NCBI GenBank assembly: GCA_964561035.1 | Contig: CAZLNR010000016.1 | Span: 1-18,261 of the forward strand | DNA from: XYD2-FULL-39-9 sp964561035 | Lineage (GTDB): Bacteria; Patescibacteriota; Patescibacteriia; Magasanikbacterales; GWA2-37-8 | Direction of reading: 5' to 3' | Length of the DNA: 18,261 nucleotides | In this document: piece after piece, positions 1 to 8,198 of the stretch | How the letters are laid out: every line of letters begins with the position of its first letter | Numbering within the stretch: the stretch's first letter is position 1 | Translations under genes and position numbers: made by a program | The notes under the pieces: generated by a model | What the model was told of the DNA's origin: nothing | The model's input: the letters and a program-made list of their open reading frames with translations, nothing else | Databases searched by the model: none

Positions 1-3000
1 TGTACTTGGTCAACTTTTCAAAATGAAGTATTAAGCGCCAGTAATTGGCAAAGCCAATTTGGTTCAAGTGATGATATTGCTCGCAAATTTAATGTAGCCT
101 TTTCTTTAGAACAGACAGATGTTGGTATTTTAATGAGTGCCACGGAAAAAGTTGATAATTACGTAGCTCAACAAACAGAAGCTGCGAAATTGCAGCGCCA
201 AGAAGGGGATGGGTATAACCCAAAAACAACTCTTATTTCAGGAGAGATTGTAACGCCAGCAAAAAATATTGCGGAAGAAGCGCAGTCGCAGAATCCGAGT
301 GAACAAAAGAAATCAGCTGAAGCCGGATTTTTTGCTACCTTAGGCACTGGAGCAATTGGCAGTATTGCCAGCGCAGGTTCTTTGTTCTTTAACACACTCG
401 CTTCCCAGATGTTAAAAAATTGGCAAGAAAAAGGCATGCTCCCTCTTGGTATTTGCGTAGGCGGTGTGGGTGGAGAAGGGTGTAAAACTTTACAAGACAC
501 GCTCAGTAGTTTGGAAGGCCAGTTAGGCAGAGGCGGAAGACAATCTGCACAGGCTTTGTTTAGTGATTTGCTCACCCCTCCTAATTTGCGTGTTGACCAG
601 TATAACTTATTATTAAATTTCACTAACTGTCCCGCAAATCCAAGTGCGGAAAACTGTGTAGCAGACAATGGGTTAGCCCAAGCAGCTCAGGAAGCAAATG
701 TGGGCAAAGCTGTTACTATTAGAGAAGCAATTGAAAAAAATTGGCTCCATGGAGAATGGAAGCTTGTATCTCCGGATCGCATTGCTGATAATACTGATAC
801 GAGCTGCCATCAGCGCGCGTATTGTTACGCTAATATCGCCAAATTGCGCAAGGCGCGAATTTTACCGCTTGGATTTGAAATTGCTACGTTAAATAGCAAT
901 CCGGATAAACCATGGACGCTCAAACAAGTAGTAGACGGTTTTAATGATTGTAATTTTATTAAAGATGTAAATGGTAATGTGGTGGGTGTTGATAATGACC
1001 CAGTAAATAAACCGTTCTGCCATCTCATTGACCCAAATTGGGTTATCAAAGCGCCGCCAGCCACCTGTAATTTTATGGCATTTGGTTCTACTCCAGCTGC
1101 TTTATCTGGCACGGCTAATCGCACCCAAGAATGTGTAGACATGACTACATGTGTTGCTTATGACAAAGATGGAAATTGCGCCACTCAAGGTTATTGCACC
1201 AGAGAAAAAAATGTTTGGAAAGTTGATGCAAATAAATGTGATGCACAGTATCGTACTTGCCAATCATTTCAAAATGCCAATGGAGTTACGGTTAGTTATC
1301 TCTACCGCACACTGGATACTGGTTTTTGTACACAAGATACCGTGGGTTGTTCTGCATATAGTTTGAAAAAAGATGCTTCAGGAAAATGGACCGGCTACTC
1401 TCCGACAGACATAAACAGCGGTGAAAATTCGGTTATTTATTTTAATAATAAAGTTTCTACAAATTGTTCGGCCAACTCAGATGGCTGTAGCGCGTTTAAA
1501 ACAGCCGACACTGCGGATAGCTTGTATTTGCGAAAAGCGCCATATTACGCTCAGTGTTACGACACAGACACATCAACGCTCGCGATAGATTGGCCTCGTA
1601 GCGCAAGTGATTTGAATAAATTGGGAGCAAAACCAGAATGCAGCAGTTATGCCCCGGCATGTATTGCCGATGAAGTAAGTTGTAACTGGTATCAGCCGGT
1701 TAGTTATAGCGGTGATCGTATTCCGGGTAAATTTACTCCTGCGCAAATTGTAAACGATGCAATTGTTTGGAATGATCAGTGTGATGCTCGGTGTGTCGGA
1801 TATAGTGCCTATAAAGAAATGCCAAGCAACTACTCTAACGGCCAATCTGTTGCCTACATTATTCCATCATCCGGCGCAGCGTGCAGTGCTGCTGACGAAG
1901 GTTGTGCCAGCTTCACCAACTTGAGCGATACAAACAATGGTGTGGAAAAAGTAGAGCACTTTTCATATTTGCGTCCATGTATCTTGCCTGACGCAAACAA
2001 ACAAAAGAAATTTTATACCTACGAAGGTTCTGCAGTTGGCGGTTTTCAACTGAAATCATTTGTGCTTGAGCAAGACTCCGATGGCAGTCCAAAGTATTTT
2101 TATCGTAGCAGTCGTTTGTTAGAAGATTATAATTCGGTATGTAATGAATCTTTATATAAGTCAGGTTTGGCTAGTCCGGATTGCCGGCAGTTTAATGATG
2201 ATGCCGGACAGGTTTATTATAAATTGCTGTCAAAAACCATTACGGTTTCTACCATGTGTACTCCGTATCGGTTAAATGACACGGAAATGGAAACAGTAGC
2301 TTCAAGCCAGGATAAATGTAATTTGGATAAAGGTAAATTTGATGCAGGTACGCAAACTTGCCAAGTATGTTTCCAAAATGGTGAATATAGAGATGGGCAA
2401 TGTTTCTATTATGGTTTGCCAGGCGGTGCTCAAGATGTAGCTGGAACCAGTAAGACCTGTGCAGCCACGGTAAGTTCATGTCGCGCATATAAAGGCAATA
2501 CTGGCAATAACGTTCGCAATATTTTTAGTAATAATTTTGAACAGTCAGTATTAAGCGATGCTCTATCAGGTTGGAGCGCTAACGGAGTAACCCAATCGTT
2601 AGAATCAACTCACACTGGCGAACATTCGTTGTCATATACAGGTTCACAATTCGTATCTAAAACAGTATCTCTCACGCCTGGTCAAAGTTATGATTTAGTT
2701 TTCTGGGCAAAAGGATCTGCTGGAGAAACAGTAACTGTCACTCTTGAAAATGACAGTATACAAACATTTGGCACAATAAGTGTTGGTGACAGTTGGCAAA
2801 GCTATCATCTTGGTCCTGTAGAATTAAAAGGTACAGTCAGCGATGCGCAGGTCAAGTTTGCGGTGAATGGCCGTTTATTCTTAGACAATGTCAGTCTTAA
2901 AGAAATTTCCGATTATGTATATGTGGTCAAAAACACGCTCAAAGTTGATCCAGTATGCGACAGTAATGTTAATGATAACTTGCCGGGAGAAGCGCTTGGC

Positions 3001-3278
3001 TGTTCTCAATACAAGACGCCAGATAATAACTCAATATATCTAACAGGGTTCACCTCGCTGTGCCGTGAAAACGCTATCGGTTGTACCGCCCTCTTTGATA
3101 CGGCTAACACACCTAATGACCCTGAGTCACGCGCATATAATGTATGGTTATCAGGTCCGGAAGGTCAGACAGTTACAAAAATAATGGGTGGAACTTCATA
3201 TTCATGCCAGGTTGCATTGGGCCAGAGCGGCTGTTATGTTAATACAACCGGTATTACGATTGCTCAAATCACTGCTGG
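1..3278 (+). CDS. Giant cysteine-rich secreted/surface protein, left part (5' partial, cut by assembly gap)
   Basis: The frame is open from base 1 with no stop, so the gene begins upstream; the ATG at 133 is internal. Counting base 1 as residue 1, residues about 107-140 are a Gly/Ala/Phe-rich, moderately hydrophobic stretch. It is followed by a long region with many cysteines in which a Gly-Cys-x-x-aromatic motif recurs (GCSAYS at residue 449, GCSAFK 495, GCASFT 634, GCSQYK 1000, GCTALF 1027). Residues about 840-969 (2518-2907) look like a CBM4/9-type jelly roll: an N-x-FE start, a GW, 'LTPGQSYDLVFWAKG', a G-x-W strand and a closing 'LFLDNVSL'. The frame runs on into the piece right of the gap once the duplicated 55 bases are collapsed. 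The protein resembles large Cys-rich surface proteins that I know from Patescibacteria beside T4SS-like genes. The function is unknown; cell-surface adhesion or glycan binding is inference. Confidence 0.85.
3224..3278 (+). repeat. 55-bp contig-end duplicate, left copy
   Basis: Identical to 3379-3433. It encodes the segment SGCYVNTTGITIAQITAG. A 55-base overlap equals a commonly used assembly k-mer length, so this is best read as the shared end of two contigs, not a biological repeat. Confidence 0.95.
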
Positions 3279-3378
3279 NNNNNNNNNNNNNNNNNNNNNN
3301 NNNNNNNNNNNNNNNNNNNNNNNNNNNNNNNNNNNNNNNNNNNNNNNNNNNNNNNNNNNNNNNNNNNNNNNNNNNNNN
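3279..3378. other. Scaffold gap (100 N)
   Basis: Exactly 100 N, the conventional placeholder for a gap of unknown length. The 55 bases to its left (3224-3278) are identical to the 55 bases to its right (3379-3433). The contigs therefore overlap and no sequence need be missing. Read literally, the gap creates a false stop near 3444 and a false start at 3441. Confidence 0.97.
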
Positions 3379-3433
3379 AGAGCGGCTGTTATGTTAATAC
3401 AACCGGTATTACGATTGCTCAAATCACTGCTGG
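3379..3433 (+). repeat. 55-bp contig-end duplicate, right copy
   Basis: Identical to 3224-3278. Merging the copies joins codon GG|C at 3277-3278 plus 3434 and keeps one frame: 3278 + 3883 = 7161 bases, divisible by three. Confidence 0.95.
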
Positions 3434-6400
3434 CGGCGGAATGATTTCTACATCAACCGTGTACGTGCAAGCCGATACGCCTACTTCGTCACCGATATAT
3501 TTGGTTGCAAGTAAAAATACAACCTGTAATGCGGTGGATGTTGGTTGTTCAAAAGCAGGGAAAGTTACCGAAACTCCAACCGGACGCGTGTACACTGATG
3601 TATTTATTAAGAAAGATCCGGCTTCATTTGATACAACATTGTGCCAGAGTGAGGCTGTAGGATGTAACGCCTATTCTTCGGCAAATGGATCTTTATTCTT
3701 TAAGGATCCTGCTGTTATCGGGCAAAAAGTTTGTGCTTACAAAGAAAATATTGTAAAAGACGGTGTTAAATATAATGGTTGGTTCTGGAAAGATGTAGGT
3801 GTTTGCCAAGGGGCTGGTTCTTCTGGAACTACTCTATGTTCCTCGGACAGTGACTGTACAGGCGGTGCGACATGCCAGGGTAAAGGTGAACAAGCCTGCT
3901 ACCCAAGCTATCTGCAATCCGGCAATAATTATGGTTTATGGTCGTACGGTGATAGTGGTAGATATAGTAATTTTGTTGGTGAATGTGCGGCCGCACAAAG
4001 CGGTTGCACCGAATTTATTGATAGAAATGAAAATAATAAAACATATTATTTAATAAATGATGATAAGTTAAAATCGCAACAGACTCAATGTAATGGCCAG
4101 GTAAGTGAAAAAAATGGCTGTGTTTTGTTTGATAAAACAGATTCTCCAAATAAATTATGGAATACAGCTGCTTCATACGCCGCCAGCACTGCTCAGAATG
4201 GCGAATTGGTTGCTCCGGTTGCTGGTTCGGGAGCGTCCGTTAATGATGCTAATGTAGTTTTGAAAGTAAGCAGAGACAGAGAATGTGGTGAATGGCTGCA
4301 GTGTCGATCTTCCCATCGCGTGTTTGACCCTCAGTCCGGCACATACAAGGAGGTTTGTGATGATGTTGGCAGGTGCGATAAAGTTTCAGGTTCGACAGGT
4401 AATGGTTTGATCAATTGCGCAAATTGGGTTGATAACTCTCATGATTTGAGTGGTCAAGTATTGACCGAAACAGCATATCGCAACCGAAGTACTGATTGGC
4501 GTGGAGAAGACTTTAGTGGCTTTAGTATTTTAAATACATTCCCATTGGAAGAATTATCTGAAGTTAATGTTGGTAGCGCTACAAACACCGATTGGCGTTT
4601 GGCAAAAACTATGGGTTGTGGCGGTGGTGCAAATTGTAAAACCACAAATCCAAACAATACTGCCTGTAAATCAAATGCGGTTGGTTTATCATGCGGTCGA
4701 AGTAATATTGGTGTGTGTATGGGAGCAGGCAATCCGGTCTGTGTGCAAAATTTAGATGACGCCTCGAGTAACGCTCCTCGACAATCAATCTCGCCTTCCT
4801 GTCGCGCCTATCCGGAAGAAACCTCGCCGTTCCCAAATACAAGTAATATAGAAAATTCAGTCTTGTTTAATTCTGTTAATGTATGCGCTGAATCACCAAC
4901 CTCTACCACCGATAGAGATAAGGCGTATGCCTGCGAGTGCAGTTACACCAAAGCATCATACGGTGATTCGCTTACAAAATATTGGAATTTCAATAATCCA
5001 AATAGTCAGGGCATTACTGGAGGCAGTGGGCAAATATTTAAGAGTGTTGTGCCGGGTATTTGTGTGGGTGGAGATAATGCCGATCAGGTATGTTCAACTG
5101 ATAGTGATTGTTCCGGCGGTACTTGCCAGAAACTAAAGAAGCAATCAAAACTCATTGGTTGGCAGGGATACTGTATTGAGCCGGATCTGTCGCGTCCGAT
5201 AAATGCAGAACAAGGAAATTTTGCTTGTCTTACTTGGTTCCCTAAAGACAGTATTACGGGCGCTCTTGATATAAATAATCAGCATGTGGAAGCTGGTTTC
5301 CAAGCGACTGAAGCCTCTGGTAAATATTACTGCTTAAATGCTAAAGGCAATCAAACTGTTACAACTGTGCTTGGAACTGATGTTGCGATTTATGACAAGG
5401 TAGTGGTGTCCAATAGTCAAGTGGTAAGTCAGCAAAATCACGGGTTTAATTCTCGTGAAAAACGCACGATTACTATGGATGTTAACAAACCTATATATAG
5501 AGATGAAATAGATTATTTATTGGTTTCAGTTACGGGCAACTCAGATTGGTTTCCTAACGGAACAAATAAATTCTTTATCAGAAACGGCTATGTAAGTAAG
5601 TATACAAACCAACCTCAAATTTTTACTGGTAACGGTTCAAGCTTAGATCTTGTTAACGATCCATCGTTACTATTTGCTGGTGAAGCTGCCGGATTGAGTC
5701 TTGGGCAAGAAGCTTGGTCCGATGGCCGTGATAAGAGTTTCTGGTATATGCGATATGATGATGGTCAGGGTAGTGGTGGTGAAGGATTGCCTTATTTCCA
5801 ATATGCTGATCCATACAATGTAGGTCCGTTTGGAGAGCCGTTCAGGGATTTATTATCCAACTGTGCTGGTAATATAGATATGGCTATTGGTAATGATAAT
5901 CCTCAAACTAATGCTTGTTTAGGACCGGATGTTGATGATGCTGATGATGGTTGTTCAATACGGGCGGTGTTTGATACTGATGGAAGATTAGACAGGATAA
6001 ATTTAGTTTGTTTTTCAGGTGATACAGCTGATACGGAATCAGCAACTTTTACAGTGCTCGCCGGCCTTCGTGAAACGTGTACCAGCGTAGCGCAAACAGC
6101 CAAAGATGCGCCGTATACTTCAGTCGGTTGGACAGATCGTTTGTGGAAGAGAAGTAGTTTTGCCGTAGATCCATCCGGATTAAATTATAAAAATAATTTA
6201 GCAGGCTCACCGTTTGGCAGTGTCTCAATGCAAGGTTTGCTTGTCCCAGATCAGCTGGTTTCAATATTTTCTCATTATGCGGCCGCAACTCCGGCTTTAC
6301 CAGCGGCAACGGTTGGTTCTCCATACGCTTGTACCGACAGAAATTGTTTGCAAACAAATCCTTCCGCGCGCGCCGATCAAACCGGCCAAGCTTCAGGGCG

Positions 6401-7316
6401 TAATTTTGACGATGCGCAATCAAGCCTTTCGCAAATTTTTGCCAAAATTAGCAGTGTATGGAACTGGACTCTGAGCTCAACACCATCTGCTGGTTTCTTC
6501 TATAAAAACAACACGCAAATAAGCAGTCTGTTGCCGGCTGGTGATGTATCCGCGGTTCGTCCGTATGATCTTACTGAAACATTATCTTCGCCAGATCGCG
6601 CGCCGCAAGTGCGTCCGCTTGGCACCTGTAAGCCGGGAGGTAAATGTTTGGAAGGTTTAAGCGCGGGCATAAGTGTTAATGATAAAACGAGCGGCAATGT
6701 TGTGTTTAGTTCCAATGTGGGTGTAGTAAATGCCAAGTTCTATGGTTTTGCCGATAAAAATCAGATGCCGTTGAAAAAAATTAAGTTAGACTGGAATGAT
6801 GGCAATATAGTTTCGCTGGATGGTTATTTCCGCAATCAACGCGGTACGGTAAATGGTATCTGTGGCAGCAGTGGAACTTGTATGATTTCTTTCGGTGCGG
6901 CAGGTGTATACGATTTGGATACCGGAAAAAATTGTTCGTCGGGCAGCGATTGTTTGTACTTGGATAATTGTGTAGCCGAAAGCAAAGCGCCAAGCTTTGG
7001 TCAGATTATCGGACAAACTTGCGACTCAGCCTATTTCCGATTTGATCATGTGTATCAGTGTACGCGCGACGGTACCGGCTGGACTAATACTTGTCCGGAT
7101 GCGCAAACCCAATCATTATATGGCGGATGCTGTGTATTCAAACCGGCTGTGCAGTTGATAGATAATTGGGGTTGGTGTAATGGAAGTTGTGCAGGACCAA
7201 CTGGAGGTGTCGGTTGTTATGATGGTGGATGGCAAACAAATGGAACTAATGAGTGCGGTAATTCATCAGGCGCCTACACTTCTTTTTCGGGCAATGTGAT
7301 TGTTACGCCAAATTAA
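3379..7316 (+). CDS. Giant cysteine-rich secreted/surface protein, right part (same gene as 1-3278)
   Basis: Bases 3379-3433 repeat the last 55 bases before the gap, and the same frame then runs to a TAA at 7314-7316. The ATG at 3441 is internal, not a start. The Gly-Cys motif continues (GCSKAG near 3543, GCNAYS 3660, GCTEFI 4002, GCVLFD 4116). Two 'C-S-x-DSDC-x-GG-x-C' knots lie near 3835-3880 and 5090-5125. A 'CGEWLQCRSS' segment (about 4285) and a 'GWQGYCIEPDLSRP' segment (about 5157) match patterns I recall from Patescibacterial Cys-rich proteins. An Asp-rich stretch (DVDDADDGC, about 5930) could bind calcium. Near the C-terminus, 'KIKLDWNDGN' (about 6777) and 'YFRFDHVYQC' (about 7033) suggest a PKD-like domain interrupted by Cys-rich insertions. 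No transmembrane anchor or sorting motif is visible at the C-terminus. A strong terminator follows 7 bases after the stop. Confidence 0.85.
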
Positions 7317-7323
7317 AATATAA

Positions 7324-7370
7324 ATAAAAACAAAAAACTTCCTAGTATTTAGGAAGTTTTTTGTTTTTAT
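7324..7370. terminator. Bidirectional intrinsic terminator
   Basis: A perfect inverted repeat with 21-base arms (7324-7344 and 7350-7370) and a 5-base loop (7345-7349). The arm nearest the loop holds CTTCCTA/TAGGAAG, and beyond it lies an A-rich/T-rich section (TTTTTTGTTTTTAT on the plus strand). It gives a stem followed by U-rich RNA in both directions. It follows the giant gene's TAA by 7 bases and directly adjoins the TGA of the convergent small minus-strand ORF, so it serves both sides. Confidence 0.92.
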
Positions 7371-7456
7371 CAGGAGAAGAAAATATGTTCTTCTGCTAAT
7401 TTTTTGCGGCCAAGAGCTTGAAGCTCCTGGCGCGCGTGTGATAGTTCTACTGCCAT
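7370..7456 (-). CDS. Small ORF (28 aa), possibly the remnant or whole of a native minus-strand gene
   Basis: ATG at 7456-7454 and TGA at 7372-7370, touching the terminator. The peptide starts MAVELSHARQELQALGRKK and ends LAEEHIFFS; it is charged and helix-like, and I recognise no family. Its 3' two-thirds has the AT-rich composition of the surrounding genome, unlike the GC-rich lipoprotein gene with which its start overlaps (the lipoprotein TAG at 7449-7447 lies inside codons 3-4). The overlap ATGGCAGTAG would permit translational coupling. Alternatively, if the GC-rich block is an insertion or chimera, these codons are the start, or only the tail, of the gene originally served by the leader at 8016-8163. 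There is no Shine-Dalgarno directly upstream in the present arrangement. Confidence 0.4.
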   Translation of the reverse strand: MAVELSHARQELQALGRKKLAEEHIFFS

Positions 7457-7983
7457 TGCCGGCAGTCGACCATGTCGACTGCCGAACCGTTGGGATCCCA
7501 GTGGAACCATCGCGGGGCGATGTTCCCGTAGATCATCAGCCGCGCGTTGGCCGGCGGCGGCGGGATGAGGGTGTTCAGTTCCACCGTTCCGACCTCGTCC
7601 TTGCCGATGACACGGCATCCGCCGCTCTCCGAGGAGAGCGTGATGCTCATGCCGCTCATGGCGGGGAGAGACTGCATCGTAGCCCAATCCGGAGGAACGA
7701 TATTGCCTTCGTTCGTGGGGTGGCTCCCTCCGGTGGAACAGCGGAAACAGTCCCACTTCGCATCATCCATCCACGACCAGCTGGAACATGCGTCCAGCTG
7801 TGGCGCATCGGGGGCGTCGCTGCCGTCGATGCCGCCGTCCAGCTGGACGGGCGGCGCGTCGGGCGACTTGGCGTCGCCGATGGGGTCGTCCTCGCCGCCG
7901 CAGGCGGTGAGGACCGGGGTGAGCATCGCGAACGCGATGCTCAGGGCGATGCCGCTCATGGCGGCCTTGATCGACTTGCACAT
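7447..7983 (-). CDS. GC-rich predicted secreted lipoprotein, function unknown
   Basis: A 178-aa protein. The N-terminus has Lys3 and Lys6, a hydrophobic core and a lipobox LTAC, so the predicted lipidated residue is Cys28. Residues about 31-65 are an Asp/Pro/Ala linker (DAPP, DGG, SDAPDAPQLDA) typical of many secreted lipoproteins, notably myxobacterial ones. A small globular part with Cys66, Cys79 and Cys82 and two later cysteines follows. The start is well supported: AGGAG at 7994-7990 with a 6-base spacer to ATG. None of the plus-strand genes here has such a site. GC content is far above the neighbours (47 of 60 bases at 7801-7860; 24 of 60 at 8701-8760). The last codons run into native-looking sequence, so the C-terminus may be truncated or fused. 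I recognise no enzyme motif. Foreign origin or a contaminating contig is likely. Confidence 0.75.
   Translation of the reverse strand: MCKSIKAAMSGIALSIAFAMLTPVLTACGGEDDPIGDAKSPDAPPVQLDGGIDGSDAPDAPQLDACSSWSWMDDAKWDCFRCSTGGSHPTNEGNIVPPDWATMQSLPAMSGMSITLSSESGGCRVIGKDEVGTVELNTLIPPPPANARLMIYGNIAPRWFHWDPNGSAVDMVDCRQWQ
7460..7484. repeat. GC-rich perfect inverted repeat at the 3' end of the lipoprotein gene
   Basis: Arms CGGCAGTCGAC and GTCGACTGCCG (11 bases each) around a CAT loop, encoding the AVDMVDCR segment. It lies within a few bases of the boundary where composition returns to AT-rich. It has no U-tract on either side, so it is not a classical terminator. Confidence 0.7.
7921..7942. repeat. 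Inverted repeat within the lipoprotein signal-peptide codons
   Basis: Arms GAGCATCGCG and CGCGATGCTC with a 2-base AA centre. A second similar dyad, CGCTCTCC-GA-GGAGAGCG, lies at about 7624-7641. Both are probably by-products of high GC content and constrained codons. Confidence 0.4.
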
Positions 7984-8015
7984 GGCGGTCTCCTACCTAG
8001 AGGGGGAAGTTTAAT

Positions 8016-8074
8016 CCTCCAGGCGAATAACTACCCCTCTTTATTTTAAAGAGAAGCAAATATTCGCCCAGAGG
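8016..8074 (-). promoter_or_regulatory. Long leader hairpin burying a GGAGG, RNA element on the minus strand
   Basis: In the minus-strand RNA two 28-base arms (8074-8047 and 8043-8016) pair around a 3-base AAA loop. There is one U-U mismatch, six G-U wobbles, and otherwise Watson-Crick pairs. The wobbles become A-C mismatches on the plus strand, so the structure favours minus-strand RNA. The 3' arm ends in GGAGG (8020-8016), which pairs with the CCUC at the 5' base, so a ribosome-binding site would be hidden when folded. Nine bases after GGAGG, where a start codon is expected (8006), the sequence instead turns into C-rich DNA. Control of translation is inferred from the fold; I do not recognise a known RNA family. 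Confidence 0.7.
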
Positions 8075-8079
8075 CGTCT

Positions 8080-8154
8080 TCAGTAGTAACTCATTATTTG
8101 GCTAAAACTAGCAAGTTTGCTCGTTTTAGCACTTTGTAAAGAACGATTATCCAT
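8080..8154 (-). CDS. Possible 24-codon leader peptide
   Basis: ATG at 8154-8152, TGA at 8082-8080; the peptide begins MDNRSLQSAKTSKLASFSQ and ends IMSYY. The start lies only about 7-10 bases after the expected transcription start, with no Shine-Dalgarno, so initiation would be near-leaderless. The stop is 5 bases before the base of the GGAGG-burying hairpin, so a terminating ribosome would cover the 5' arm and could expose the GGAGG. There is no run of a single amino acid as in classical amino-acid attenuators. It could be a chance ORF in a structured RNA. Confidence 0.25.
   Translation of the reverse strand: MDNRSLQSAKTSKLASFSQIMSYY
8101..8130 (-). promoter_or_regulatory. Second hairpin in the minus-strand leader
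   Basis: Arms GCTAAAAC (8101-8108) and GTTTTAGC (8123-8130) with an inner GCAA/TTGC pairing, one mismatch in 14 positions. It lies between the 5'-end hairpin and the long GGAGG hairpin of the same predicted transcript. It has no U-tract, so it is unlikely to be a terminator. Confidence 0.5.
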
Positions 8155-8163
8155 TATGGATAA
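8147..8163 (-). promoter_or_regulatory. 5'-end hairpin/dyad of the minus-strand transcript
   Basis: TTATCCA (8147-8153), loop TTA, TGGATAA (8157-8163). It sits at the predicted 5' end of the minus-strand RNA and contains the ATG of the possible leader peptide. It could be a 5' stabilising hairpin or a protein-binding dyad. Confidence 0.45.
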
Positions 8164-8169
8164 CTAACG

Positions 8170-8198
8170 AGTATACACCTTTTTAACAATTTTGTCAA
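8170..8198 (-). promoter_or_regulatory. Consensus sigma-70-type promoter, minus strand
   Basis: TTGACA (8198-8193), a spacer of 17 bases (8192-8176), and TATACT (8175-8170): a perfect -35, a 5/6 -10 and optimal spacing. Transcription should start near 8165-8161 and run through the structured leader towards the lipoprotein and the 28-codon ORF, ending at 7324-7370. It is the best-matching promoter in the window. Confidence 0.8.

Noticed and set aside
3224..3433. The 55-bp duplicate as a biological direct repeat
   Set aside because: It sits exactly at both edges of a 100-N gap and has a typical k-mer length, so contig overlap explains it better.
3441..3443. ATG 3441 as start of a second Cys-rich gene
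   Set aside because: There is no ribosome site or promoter, and collapsing the duplicated 55 bases makes this an internal Met.
133..3444. A gene starting at ATG 133 and ending at 3444
   Set aside because: The frame is open upstream to base 1, and the end depends on reading through 100 N into an out-of-frame duplicate. The true frame continues to 7316.
7370..7756. The full 128-codon minus-strand ORF
   Set aside because: Its first ~100 codons are an out-of-frame shadow of the lipoprotein gene; only the last 28 codons look native.
7438..8049. Long plus-strand ORFs (203 and 155 codons) and other minus-strand frames in the GC-rich block
   Set aside because: Their Arg/His/Pro-rich or erratic composition is typical of shadow frames in GC-rich DNA. 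Only the 7983-7447 frame has a signal peptide, a lipobox and a Shine-Dalgarno.
8016..8163. tmRNA, SRP RNA or RNase P RNA in the structured region
   Set aside because: None of the conserved cores I know (tRNA-like ends with CCA, the SRP GGAAG tetraloop domain, RNase P pairing blocks) is visible.
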